This document shows positions 8,537 to 16,475 of a stretch of 22,578 nucleotides of DNA, one piece after another. The stretch is taken from positions 576-23,153 of the forward strand of contig PFBP01000003.1 of assembly GCA_002778535.1 (NCBI GenBank). The letters are read 5' to 3'. Under the pieces are notes generated by a model. That model made no database searches, was not told the origin of the DNA, and saw only the letters and a list, made by a program, of their open reading frames with translations. This stretch comes from Candidatus Kuenenbacteria bacterium CG10_big_fil_rev_8_21_14_0_10_36_11 (GTDB lineage Bacteria; Patescibacteriota; Patescibacteriia; UBA2196). Made by a program: the position numbers and the translations under genes. Numbering within the stretch: the stretch's first letter is position 1; each line of letters begins with the position of its first letter.

Positions 8537-8601
8537 CGCCGTGATGCCTTTGGCATAACACGGCGCCCGTTTTCGGTATTCGGAGCAAAGCAGTTTGCTC
8601 C
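8537..8601 (+). promoter_or_regulatory. Two G/C-rich hairpins in the yebC leader
   Basis: The first hairpin pairs CGCCGTG (8537-8543) with CACGGCG (8559-8565) and, inside, TGCC with GGCA around TTT. The second is a perfect 8-bp stem, GGAGCAAA (8582-8589) and TTTGCTCC (8594-8601), with loop GCAG. They lie between the likely promoter at 8519 and the ATG at 8620. Neither is followed by a T-run, so they are leader structures or dispersed repeats rather than terminators. Confidence 0.5.
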
Positions 8602-8619
8602 TCATTTAACCCTCAAACT

Positions 8620-9396
8620 ATGTCCGGACATTCCAAGTGGGCCACCACAAAAAGAAAAAAATTTCTGATTGACGCTAAAAAAAGCGCTGTTTTTACGAAA
8701 TTGGCCAATGCCATCAGCGTGGCCGCGCGCGCCTGCGCTGATCCAACCGCTAATTTCAGTTTACGCATGGCCATTGATCAGGCTAAATCTTTTAGTCTGC
8801 CAAAAGAAAATATTGAACGGGCAATTAAAAGAGGCGCAGGTAATTTAGGCGAGGCATTTTTTGAAGAAACAACTTATGAAGGATTTGGCCCTGGGAATGT
8901 TGCTATCATTGTGGAATGTTTAACTGATAATAAAAACAGAACCTATAATGAAATCAAAATAATTTTTGATAAACACGGCGGGGCTTTGGCTGCCCCTGGC
9001 AGTGTCATGTGGAATTTTGAAAGAAAAGGAGTCATAACAATACTCAATACTCAATTAGCAATACCCAAAGAAAAAATTATTAGTAATAATTCGCAGGATT
9101 CTAATTCGCAAAATTTGCAATTAACAGAATTAAAAATCATTGATGCCGGCGCTGATGATTTTATTTTTGGCGAAAAAGAAAATGAGCTTATTATTTATAC
9201 CAAAACTGAAGACCTGCAAAAAGTTAAAGAAAATTTAGATAAAATAGATTTTAAAGTAAAGTCAGCTGGTTTAGAATATGTGGCTAAAGAAAAAATAAGT
9301 TTATCTTCTGAAAATGAAGAAAAACTGCAAAATTTACTAATGGCTTTAGATGAACAAAATGAGGTGAGTGAATATTATACAAATACAAATGGTTAA
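8620..9396 (+). CDS. yebC: YebC/PmpR family translation/regulatory protein
   Basis: YebC-family proteins were first described as DNA-binding regulators and more recently as ribosome-associated factors that help at difficult sequences such as proline stretches. The 258-residue product begins with the invariant MSGHSKW, has the LPKENIERAIKRGAG segment at about 61-75, TYEGFGPGNVAIIVE, the TDNKNRT motif, and HGGALAAPGSVMWNFERKGVI (a variant of the usual GGxLGxxGSVxxxF). A low-complexity Asn/Ser/Gln insert sits near residues 150-165, making it slightly long. It begins at the ATG at 8620 with no Shine-Dalgarno. ruvC follows after a short palindrome, the yebC-ruvC neighbourhood known from many bacteria; ruvA and ruvB are not here. 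Confidence 0.93.
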   Translation: MSGHSKWATTKRKKFLIDAKKSAVFTKLANAISVAARACADPTANFSLRMAIDQAKSFSLPKENIERAIKRGAGNLGEAFFEETTYEGFGPGNVAIIVECLTDNKNRTYNEIKIIFDKHGGALAAPGSVMWNFERKGVITILNTQLAIPKEKIISNNSQDSNSQNLQLTELKIIDAGADDFIFGEKENELIIYTKTEDLQKVKENLDKIDFKVKSAGLEYVAKEKISLSSENEEKLQNLLMALDEQNEVSEYYTNTNG

Positions 9397-9397
9397 C

Positions 9398-9415
9398 CCA
9401 CGACTTTAGTCGTGG
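9398..9415. repeat. Short perfect palindrome between yebC and ruvC
   Basis: CCACGACT (9398-9405) and AGTCGTGG (9408-9415) form an 8-bp stem with a TT loop directly after the yebC stop codon. Sequences of this CCACGACT/AGTCGTGG kind are common REP-like or IS200-associated hairpins. It could also stabilise mRNA ends. There is no T-run after it. Confidence 0.5.
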
Positions 9416-9429
9416 AAGAGAAAAAAACA

Positions 9430-9930
9430 ATGGACACTCCAAAAACTGGCGCACAAATTATCCTTGGCATTGACCCTGGCTATGCCATTACTGGCTGGGC
9501 TGTTTTGGAAAAAAATAATCAAAATCTCAAACTCCTGAATTGCGGCGCCATTATGAGCCATAAATCTTTGGTGCATGCTGAAAGATTAAATTATCTTAAT
9601 CAGGAACTTATGAGAATTATTAAAAAAAATCAGCCGCAAATTATGGCGGTGGAAGAATTATTCTTTTTTAAAAATCTCAAAACCGCGCTTAAAGTGGCTG
9701 AGGCCAGGGGCGTAATTTTAATGACTGGACTGAAAAATAACTTGGAAGTCAGGGAATTTACTCCTTTGCAAATCAAACAGGCGCTCGTGGGTTATGGCCG
9801 GGCAGAAAAAAAACAAGTCCAGCAAATGGTAAAAATCATTCTAAATCTAAAAGAAAAAATTAAACTGGATGATGTCGCTGACGCAGCCGCCGTGGCCATT
9901 ACTTGCGCCAATACTACTTGTCAAATATAA
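9430..9930 (+). CDS. ruvC: Crossover junction endodeoxyribonuclease RuvC
   Basis: RuvC cuts Holliday junctions symmetrically at the end of homologous recombination. The 166-residue product has the RNase H-fold acidic residues in order: Asp15 in LGIDPGYAITGWAV, Glu75 in MAVEELFF, and Asp148/Asp151 in LDDVADAAAVAI, plus the GYGRAEKKQVQ DNA-binding segment. Length is normal (~160-175). I chose the ATG at 9430; an in-frame GTG at 9412 is part of the palindrome at 9398-9415 and only adds MEEKKT. It lies 33 bases after yebC, and the ROK kinase starts 14 bases after its stop. Confidence 0.94.
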   Translation: MDTPKTGAQIILGIDPGYAITGWAVLEKNNQNLKLLNCGAIMSHKSLVHAERLNYLNQELMRIIKKNQPQIMAVEELFFFKNLKTALKVAEARGVILMTGLKNNLEVREFTPLQIKQALVGYGRAEKKQVQQMVKIILNLKEKIKLDDVADAAAVAITCANTTCQI

Positions 9931-9944
9931 TTAATATAATTCTT

Positions 9945-10799
9945 ATGCCATACTATTCTCTCGCTCTTGATATTGGCGCGACTAAAACTGTCGGCGCCAT
10001 AGTTATTAACAACAAAATTATTAAACTAATTAAAAAGCCTACCGCCTCAAGCACTGGCCGATTTAAAATTCTTAAAAACATTGAGCAAATGATTAAAGAT
10101 TTGATAGCTCAAAAAGAAGTAGCCGGCTTAAAATTAAAAGAGATTGGGGTAGGTTTGGCTGGCCAAATCAATCAAAAAGACGGACTTGTAATATCAACGA
10201 CCAATTTCAGTTCTGATTTTAAAAACATTAAGTTAACAAAAATTTTAACTGATAAATTCAAAGTGCCTGTTAAATTAAATAATGATGTCAAATGTTTTAC
10301 TCTGGGCGAAGCGCGTTTTGGAATCGGCCGCGGTTATCAAAACATTATTGGCCTGACTTTTGGCACTGGCATTGGCGGCGGCATCATGATCAATAATCAA
10401 ATTTTAACAGGTAAAAATAACACGGCTGGCGAATTCGGCCACATGAAAATTTCTGGTCATTGGCTTGGTCCAGTGCATGTTTGCGGTTGCGGAGAAAAAT
10501 TTTGTTTTGAATCAGTGGCTTCTGCCAAGGCCTGGCTTAAATTAGCTAAAAAATTTAACGAAAACAAAGCCAATGAAATTGTGGCCCATAATATTGCCAT
10601 CGGCCTACAAAATCTTTGCCAAATTCTGAACCCGGAAATCATAATTCTTGGCGGCCGTTTAATAAAGCAGGAAAAAATTTTAGTTAAAATAAAAAAAGAA
10701 TTTTTGAATCAAACGAAACATTATCCTTGGTTAAAAAATACCAAAATCGTCGCCACCAAATTAGGCAGTGAAGCGATTCTCTTGGGCAGTTTAATTTAA
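9945..10799 (+). CDS. ROK-family sugar kinase (glucokinase-like)
   Basis: ROK proteins are ATP-dependent hexose kinases or sugar-responsive repressors. The 284-residue product has no DNA-binding N-terminus, so a kinase is likelier. Visible motifs are the phosphate-1 loop LALDIGATKT (about 6-15), NNDVK, LTFGTGIGGGI, GEFGHM, and a zinc-binding motif of the CGCG..xCxE type at about 180-189 (CGCGEKFCFE, with Phe where the family usually has Gly), and ILGG near the end. Substrate cannot be read; glucose is the commonest. I chose the ATG at 9945 because the ALDIG motif follows it directly; a start at 9903 would overlap ruvC. A TATAAT at 9935-9940 precedes the ATG by four bases. Confidence 0.87.
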   Translation: MPYYSLALDIGATKTVGAIVINNKIIKLIKKPTASSTGRFKILKNIEQMIKDLIAQKEVAGLKLKEIGVGLAGQINQKDGLVISTTNFSSDFKNIKLTKILTDKFKVPVKLNNDVKCFTLGEARFGIGRGYQNIIGLTFGTGIGGGIMINNQILTGKNNTAGEFGHMKISGHWLGPVHVCGCGEKFCFESVASAKAWLKLAKKFNENKANEIVAHNIAIGLQNLCQILNPEIIILGGRLIKQEKILVKIKKEFLNQTKHYPWLKNTKIVATKLGSEAILLGSLI

Positions 10800-10819
10800 T
10801 TTTTTATACTATTTATTGA

Positions 10820-10876
10820 TTTTAACTTTTAAAACTTAAGTTTTGAATTTTGACTTTTGAGTTTTGAATTATATTT
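10820..10876 (+). repeat. AT-rich leader of the PBP gene, similar to the SBP leader
   Basis: Contains the palindrome AAAACTTAAGTTTT (10831-10844) and then TTTGAATTTTGAC and TTTTGAGTTTTGAATT, ending in TATATTT before the ATG at 10877. The leader at 7034-7093 (minus strand) repeats these words in the same order. TTGACT at 10850-10855 could also serve as a -35 box. Confidence 0.45.
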
Positions 10877-13510
10877 ATGCTCTATTCCCCCCAATCATGG
10901 AAAAAAGCTGCGCAGAAAAGAAAAAAATCTGCTCTGACAAAATGGCAGAGCAATGCCATAGACGCAAACGGCTTTAAAACCAAAAAAATCAAAAACGAAC
11001 AGGGTTTAAAAAAACTCTGGCGATTTTTTGTTAAAACCGCTGTTATTATTTTTTGCATTGGCCTGATTACTCTGACTGGCGCGTTTTTTTGGTTCTCTCG
11101 AGATTTGCCCAAATCAACTGAACTTTTGACAAAAAACCCTATTGCTTCAACTAAAATTTATGATCGCACGGGCCAAGTTTTATTGAATAATGTTAACAGC
11201 GATTTTAAACGAATAAAAATTAAATTAAGCGATCTGCCAGAATATGTCAAATGGTCGGCCATTGTGGCTGAAGACAAACAATTTTATTCTCATCGCGGCA
11301 TTAATTTCAAGGGCGTGCTCCGCGCAATTTTTATAGATATTATGAGGGGTGGCTCTACTTCACAAGGCGGTTCTTCTATTTCCCAACAATTTATTAAAAA
11401 TGCCCTCTTGACTTCTGAAAAAACATTAGTCCGTAAAATCAAAGAAGCCATTCTAACCTGGCAGTTAGAGCGCAAATTTACCAAGGATCAAATTTTGGAA
11501 ATGTATTTTAATGAAATTCCTTATGGAGGAACTGCCTATGGCATTGAAGCCGCGACTGAAAAATATTTTAATAAAAGCGCCAAAAATTTGAATTTGGCTG
11601 AAGCAGCTACTTTGGCCGCGATCCCTCAGGCGCCAAGCCTTTACTCACCTTTTGGCACGCATAAAGACAGACTTTTAGCACGCAAAGATTGGGTTTTAAA
11701 TTCTCTGGCTGACGAAGGCTATATCACCCGCGCCGAAGCAGATGAGGCTAAAAAACAACAATTAAATTTTTCGCAAATTTCATCTTCCTCAATTATTGCC
11801 CCGCATTTTGTCTTTTATATCCGCGATTTGATTGCGGAAAAATATGGCGAAAAAACTTTAACCGAAGGCGGCTTAAAAATTATCACGACATTAGATATGG
11901 CTCAACAAAAAACAGCTGAGAAAGCGATTAAAAATCAATTAGAAAAAAACACGACAAAATATAATGCGAAAAATGCGGCCATTGTCGCCCTTAATCCAAA
12001 AACTGGCGAAATAACGGCCATGGTTGGTTCAACTGATTATTTTGATGAAAAAAATGACGGGGCAGTTAATGTGGCTTTAAGTCCGCGCCAGCCAGGTTCT
12101 TCTTTCAAACCTCTTGTTTATGCTAATGCTTTTGAAAAAGGTTATTCGCCTCAAACTATGCTCTTTGATTTATTAACCACTTTTAAAGTTCTGCCTGAAA
12201 ATTATACGCCGCATAATTATTCTGACCATTATTTTGGCCCGGTCTCTATGAAAAAAGCTTTGGCCGGTTCTTTGAATGTGCCGGCTGTGAAAACAATGTA
12301 TTTGGTTGGCGTGGAAAATATTTTGAATCTGGCTGAAAAAATCGGCTACACAACTTTTAGCGACCGCTCCCGTTTTGGTTTATCAATTGTCTTGGGTGGC
12401 GGCGAAGTCAAACTTTTGGAACACGCAGTTGCTTATGCCACTTATGCTAACGAGGGTATTTATCACGCGCCATTTGCTATTTTAAAAATTGAAGATAAGG
12501 ACGGGAAAATTTTAGAAGAAAATAAACCGGAAAATAATTTAGCAAAAAAAATCTTTGAACCGCAAATTATAAGAGAGCTGACAGACATCCTTTCGGATAA
12601 TAATGAACGGGCTTATATTTTTGGCGCTAAAAATTATTTAACTTTGGCTGATCGGCCGGTGGCAGCTAAAACAGGCACGACTAATGATTACAAAGACGCC
12701 TGGACTTTAGGTTATACTCCATCGCTTGTCGCTGGTGTCTGGGTTGGCAACACTGATGGCGAAAAAATGAAAACCGCGGCTGATGGTTCGGCCGTAGCCG
12801 CGCCAATCTGGAATGAATTTATGAAAAAAACTTTGGCCAATACGCCAATAGAGCAGTTTGCTAAACCTGATGAAATTATTTTGCCAAATAAACCCATGTT
12901 AAATGGAGAATTTTATCACAATGTTAATGTGAGGATTGATAAAACTACCGATTTACCGGCTGCTTCAAATACGCCTGACGCGCAGACAGAAATAAAATCC
13001 TTCCGCGAAGTGCATAATATTTTGCATTATGTTAATAAAAACAATCTCTTAAGTCCGTCCCCTGACAAGCCCTGGGAATTGGATGAAAATTATAACACCT
13101 GGGAATTGGCAGTTGAAGAATGGGCAAATAAAAATGGCTATGCCACAAAAATAAATCTGCCAGCTAACTGGGAAAACGCGATTGTAGAAAATGTTCAGCC
13201 GGAAAAAGTTGCGGAGCCAATCAAAATTATTAAACCAGTTATGGATGAAAAAATTTATGAAGAAAGTTTTCCTTATCCTATGCAAGTGCAAATCACAGAG
13301 CCTGATAAATTTAAAAAAATTGATTTTTATCTAAAAAATTCAACCACCAATGCTACGGATTTAATCGGCTATCAAAATGTTTCTGGCCCAAGCGCGGTTT
13401 TCACTTGGACCACTACTCTGCCAGTTGGCAATTATTTGATTTATATTATTGCCACGGATAAAAATAATAACACAACTAAAAGCCAAGAAATAAAGATTGA
13501 GAGGAAATAG
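10877..13510 (+). CDS. Class A penicillin-binding protein (PBP1a type)
   Basis: A bifunctional peptidoglycan synthase: GT51 glycosyltransferase plus penicillin-binding transpeptidase, acting outside the cytoplasmic membrane. The 877-residue product has a basic cytoplasmic tail (1-50), a membrane helix (about 51-74), and GT51 motifs EDKQFYSHRG (catalytic Glu132), GGSSISQQ, RKIKEAILTWQLERKFTKDQILEMYFN and EAATLAAIPQAPS. The transpeptidase has SSFK (Ser408), SLN (465-467) and KTGT (598-601). The last ~200 residues form an extra domain, probably beta-rich (PYPMQVQITEP...KIDFYL...), like the C-terminal modules seen on other class A PBPs. Upstream is the ROK kinase 77 bases away; downstream a bidirectional terminator separates it from convergent rpsP. 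Confidence 0.93.
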   Translation: MLYSPQSWKKAAQKRKKSALTKWQSNAIDANGFKTKKIKNEQGLKKLWRFFVKTAVIIFCIGLITLTGAFFWFSRDLPKSTELLTKNPIASTKIYDRTGQVLLNNVNSDFKRIKIKLSDLPEYVKWSAIVAEDKQFYSHRGINFKGVLRAIFIDIMRGGSTSQGGSSISQQFIKNALLTSEKTLVRKIKEAILTWQLERKFTKDQILEMYFNEIPYGGTAYGIEAATEKYFNKSAKNLNLAEAATLAAIPQAPSLYSPFGTHKDRLLARKDWVLNSLADEGYITRAEADEAKKQQLNFSQISSSSIIAPHFVFYIRDLIAEKYGEKTLTEGGLKIITTLDMAQQKTAEKAIKNQLEKNTTKYNAKNAAIVALNPKTGEITAMVGSTDYFDEKNDGAVNVALSPRQPGSSFKPLVYANAFEKGYSPQTMLFDLLTTFKVLPENYTPHNYSDHYFGPVSMKKALAGSLNVPAVKTMYLVGVENILNLAEKIGYTTFSDRSRFGLSIVLGGGEVKLLEHAVAYATYANEGIYHAPFAILKIEDKDGKILEENKPENNLAKKIFEPQIIRELTDILSDNNERAYIFGAKNYLTLADRPVAAKTGTTNDYKDAWTLGYTPSLVAGVWVGNTDGEKMKTAADGSAVAAPIWNEFMKKTLANTPIEQFAKPDEIILPNKPMLNGEFYHNVNVRIDKTTDLPAASNTPDAQTEIKSFREVHNILHYVNKNNLLSPSPDKPWELDENYNTWELAVEEWANKNGYATKINLPANWENAIVENVQPEKVAEPIKIIKPVMDEKIYEESFPYPMQVQITEPDKFKKIDFYLKNSTTNATDLIGYQNVSGPSAVFTWTTTLPVGNYLIYIIATDKNNNTTKSQEIKIERK

Positions 13511-13530
13511 AATAAGAAATGTCAAATATA

Positions 13531-13560
13531 AAAACTTCGCGTATAGCGAAGCTTTTATAA
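13531..13560. terminator. Bidirectional terminator between PBP and rpsP
   Basis: CTTCGC (13535-13540) and GCGAAG (13546-13551) form a stem with loop GTATA. It is flanked by AAAA on the left and TTTT plus a longer T-rich run on the right, so it can end transcription of the PBP gene (+) and of rpsP (-). Confidence 0.7.
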
Positions 13561-13565
13561 ATTTT

Positions 13566-14018
13566 TTATTTTTTTTTTATTTCTTCTGCTGGCGCTTCTT
13601 TTACTTCTTCCGCTTCAGCAGATTTTGTTTCTTCCACAACCGCCTCTTTTATTTCTTCTACTGGTTTAACTTCTTCGGTTTTATTTTCTGGCAAAGTTTC
13701 TGTTTTTAACACCTCTGCTTTTTTATCTGCCTCTAACTTGGCAGCTCTTTTTTTGCTCATCCTAACTGTTTTGACTTTGCCGTCCTGAATCAGTCCCGCG
13801 TCAATAAATAAATTATGCACGGTTGGAGTGGCTTCAGCTCCTTTGGCAAGCCAATATTGAATCCGTTCAGTTTTAAATTCTTTGGCTTTGGATCTTGGAT
13901 TATACCAACCCAAAATTTCCAAGACATTGCTCTTAGGATTTTTTGATTTTTCCTGGATAATCAGACGAAAATGCGCTTGTTTCTTTTTGCCAATTCTTTG
14001 GAATTTAAATGTTAGCAT
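13566..14018 (-). CDS. rpsP: 30S ribosomal protein S16 with charged C-terminal tail
   Basis: S16 is an assembly protein of the small ribosomal subunit. Residues 1-~80 match the family: FQRIGKKKQAHFRLIIQEK, LEILGWYNP, and ERIQYWLAKGAEATPTVHNLF. The usual protein is ~80-90 residues; this one is 150, with a tail from about residue 90 made mostly of Lys, Glu, Ala and Val (for example KPVEEIKEAVVEE), probably helical or disordered. It has its own strong promoter at 14055-14082 and ends at the shared terminator with the PBP gene. The start ATG at 14018 is preceded by an AT-rich leader without a Shine-Dalgarno. Confidence 0.93.
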   Translation of the reverse strand: MLTFKFQRIGKKKQAHFRLIIQEKSKNPKSNVLEILGWYNPRSKAKEFKTERIQYWLAKGAEATPTVHNLFIDAGLIQDGKVKTVRMSKKRAAKLEADKKAEVLKTETLPENKTEEVKPVEEIKEAVVEETKSAEAEEVKEAPAEEIKKK

Positions 14019-14054
14019 ATTTTAAAAAAATTAGTTATTTAAGAATTCGTCTCT

Positions 14055-14082
14055 ATTTTACACTGATTGTTTTTTATGTCAA
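14055..14082 (-). promoter_or_regulatory. Sigma-70-type promoter of rpsP
   Basis: A consensus TTGACA (14077-14082) is followed after 16 bases by TAAAAT (14055-14060), preceded by TG. It lies just after the smc stop codon (14086), so rpsP can be expressed independently of smc. The expected start site leaves a leader of roughly 30 bases. Confidence 0.68.
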
Positions 14083-14085
14083 GAC

Positions 14086-16380
14086 TTACCTATTGGTAAA
14101 TCTCTCCGCGCTTTCTAATTTTAATGACAATAAAGCAGATATTCCATCACTGCCCATGGTCACGCCGTATAAAATATCAGCTTTTTCCATAGTGGCGCGA
14201 TTATGAGTAATAATAATAAATTGTGATTGATGAGCCAAATGCTCCATAATTTCCGCGTAGCGAACTGAATTGGCCTCATCCAGAGCTGCGTCCACTTCGT
14301 CTAAAACTACAAATGGCGAGGGATTGGCTGAAATAATCGCGCAAAGCAAGGCAATTGAAGTCATAGCGCGCTCACCGCCAGAAAGCATGCTGATTGATTT
14401 TAACTTTTTACCAGGAGGTGTGGCTTCAATATCCACGCCCAAATAAAGATTGGAATTTAATCTGTCTTTAATTTTTTCCATTGCTGCTTTTTCTTCAACC
14501 ATCTCAGTTAAAAACGACTGTTCGGCTGCAATATTTTTTTCTTCTTGCTGTTTATTATTTGCTTCTTCCTCTTCCTTAACCAAAATCAATTTGGCACTGC
14601 CGCCGGCAAACAGCACTTTAAAATATTTTTGAAACTGCTCGTTAATAATTTTAAACTGGCTGTCAAATTGTTTCTTGACTGTCTCGTCTAAATCTATAAT
14701 TAATTCTTCCAAAGAACCAATGGAACTTTTTAAATCATTAACCTGACCAGATAAAAAATCAAACCTTTCTTTGGTTCCGAGATATTCTTTTTGCACTTCC
14801 GGATCAATGCCCCCGATTAAATTTAGCTGATGTTTCAGCCGGCTGATTTCCATTTGCAAATTTCTTTTTTCTTCTTCAGGCATCACAACGGAAGATAAAT
14901 TACTGCCTTGGGTCATAAACCAATTCTCGCCTAACTCCTGTCTGATTTCCTGTTCCAGATCATCTTTATGTGTTTCTAAACGCGCCAATTCCACGCGCAA
15001 ATTATTGGTTTCATTTGCCAACTGATTCAAAACATTCTGCTCGGTTTGATATTTTTGCTGGTAAATCCAGATTTGCGAGCGTTCATTTTTTTCCAGCTCA
15101 TTTTGCGCCTGCATTTTTTGCTGGATTGCCAAAATTTTCTCATCTGTTTCCTTTAGTTTGACAAATAAATTTTTAATTTCTTTTTCCTCAACATTATTTT
15201 TTGTTTCTGTTTTCTGCTTATCATCACCCGATTCCTGATTGTATGGTTTTAAAATTTCTTCCATTTTCAGAATTGCCTGCCATTGTTCTGCAAAATATTG
15301 CTCCACTAATTCAAAGTTTGTTGTTTTGAGAGCAGTTGTTATTTTGTCTTTTAATAATTTTAAGGATTTTACAATTTGCTCTAATTCTCTAATTGCATGC
15401 TCGGGAAGATCAGTTTTTTTGGCTTTAACTGGTGCTGCTTCAATAGTTGCAGTTTTAATTTTTAAATCGGCCAACTTGTTATTTAAATTTATTTTTTCTG
15501 CAATCAAATCCTGATATTCTTTTTGCAATTCCTCTGTTTTTAAAGTATGCGCATTGCCGCGCGTCAAACTTTCTAATTCCTGTTGCAATTTATCAATAGC
15601 TGATTTTTTCTGCGCTTCTGAGTCTGCTGCTTGTTTTAAAGCACGATGCATTTTTTTCCATTGCTCTTCCATCTGGCTCCAATTAAAACCATAATATTTT
15701 TGCTGATAATCTTTCAGCCGCATCTCCAAAGCCGCCCGCTGTTCTAATTTTTTTACCTGCCGAGTCAAAGAATTAAGCCTAGGCCCAATTTCATTTAACT
15801 GAATCGCGGCTGTGACTAAATTTTCTTCAGTTGCTTCTAATTTATTAATGGCTTGAGCGCGCTTGATTTGCAAAGATTTTACGCCAGACGCTTCTTCAAA
15901 AAATTCTTTGTGATCCTCTCTGCTTGCCAATAAAAAAGCATCAATCTGGCCCTGGCCAATAATGGCATAAGATGCCTGGGCCACGCCAGCCTTGGCTAAA
16001 ATCATCTGAATGTCAAAGAGTCTTGATTTTTGGTTATTCACCAAATATTCGCTCTCGCCATGGCGATAAAGCCGACGCGTAATCACCACTTCTGACATGC
16101 CAAGGTCTGCTTCATCTTTATTATTATTAAAATGCAAAATAACCTCGGCTAAACCAAGTCTGGCTTTTTTATCACTGCCTGAAAAAATCATATCCTCGCC
16201 TTTTTTGCCGCGCAAAAGTTTAATGCTTTGCTCGCCCAAAACCCATCTGATTGCGTCAGAAACATTTGATTTGCCCGAGCCATTGGGTCCGACAATCGCG
16301 GTAATGCCTGGCTTAAATTCCAAAATTGCTTTATGGGCAAAGGACTTAAAACCATTGATTTCTAATTTTTCTAAAAACAT
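14086..16380 (-). CDS. smc: Short SMC-like chromosome segregation ATPase
   Basis: SMC proteins are ABC-type ATPases with long coiled-coil arms that organise chromosomes. The N-terminal head is clear: FLEKLEINGFKSF, Walker A GPNGSGKSN (31-39), and GQGQIDAFL. The C-terminal head has PPGKK, signature LSGGERAMTS (about 667) and Walker B FVVLDEVDAALD (about 693), then IIITHN. Between them are coiled-coil stretches rich in Glu, Lys, Gln and Leu. The protein is 764 residues, whereas bacterial SMC is ~1150-1200, and the central ~330-410 part has neither a glycine-rich SMC hinge nor a Rad50 CXXC hook. It also carries a Glu/Lys/Gln-rich insert before the C-terminal signature. Transcription begins in the 95-base gap shared with the divergent flippase. 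No scpA or scpB is visible. Confidence 0.85.
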   Translation of the reverse strand: MFLEKLEINGFKSFAHKAILEFKPGITAIVGPNGSGKSNVSDAIRWVLGEQSIKLLRGKKGEDMIFSGSDKKARLGLAEVILHFNNNKDEADLGMSEVVITRRLYRHGESEYLVNNQKSRLFDIQMILAKAGVAQASYAIIGQGQIDAFLLASREDHKEFFEEASGVKSLQIKRAQAINKLEATEENLVTAAIQLNEIGPRLNSLTRQVKKLEQRAALEMRLKDYQQKYYGFNWSQMEEQWKKMHRALKQAADSEAQKKSAIDKLQQELESLTRGNAHTLKTEELQKEYQDLIAEKINLNNKLADLKIKTATIEAAPVKAKKTDLPEHAIRELEQIVKSLKLLKDKITTALKTTNFELVEQYFAEQWQAILKMEEILKPYNQESGDDKQKTETKNNVEEKEIKNLFVKLKETDEKILAIQQKMQAQNELEKNERSQIWIYQQKYQTEQNVLNQLANETNNLRVELARLETHKDDLEQEIRQELGENWFMTQGSNLSSVVMPEEEKRNLQMEISRLKHQLNLIGGIDPEVQKEYLGTKERFDFLSGQVNDLKSSIGSLEELIIDLDETVKKQFDSQFKIINEQFQKYFKVLFAGGSAKLILVKEEEEANNKQQEEKNIAAEQSFLTEMVEEKAAMEKIKDRLNSNLYLGVDIEATPPGKKLKSISMLSGGERAMTSIALLCAIISANPSPFVVLDEVDAALDEANSVRYAEIMEHLAHQSQFIIITHNRATMEKADILYGVTMGSDGISALLSLKLESAERFTNR

Positions 16381-16388
16381 AAAAAAAT

Positions 16389-16420
16389 AGACGACCTCTT
16401 ATGAAGTCGTCTTAATTATA
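16389..16420 (-). promoter_or_regulatory. smc promoter -10 box and 5'-end hairpin
   Basis: On the minus strand TATAAT lies at 16415-16420. Directly downstream AGACGAC (16406-16412 read in reverse) and GTCGTCT (16389-16395) form a 7-bp stem, followed by a T-run that ends at the smc ATG (16380). The predicted transcript would start in or next to the hairpin. It resembles a terminator placed before the start codon, so it may attenuate smc or block read-through from the flippase side. Confidence 0.45.
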
Positions 16421-16436
16421 GCAAGAAAAAAATTTT

Positions 16437-16465
16437 TTGAAAAATAAAAATTAAAATGCTACAAT
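16437..16465 (+). promoter_or_regulatory. Promoter of the flippase gene
   Basis: TTGAAA (16437-16442), a 17-base spacer and TACAAT (16460-16465). The ATG at 16476 lies 10 bases after the -10 box, so the transcript would have almost no leader. Confidence 0.62.
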
Positions 16466-16475
16466 AAAAATTGTT

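Noticed and set aside
9412..9429. GTG start of ruvC
   Set aside because: Lies inside the palindrome and adds six poorly conserved residues; ATG at 9430 gives normal RuvC length.
9903..9944. Start of the ROK kinase inside ruvC
   Set aside because: The ALDIGATKT motif follows ATG 9945 closely; an earlier start overlaps ruvC without family support.
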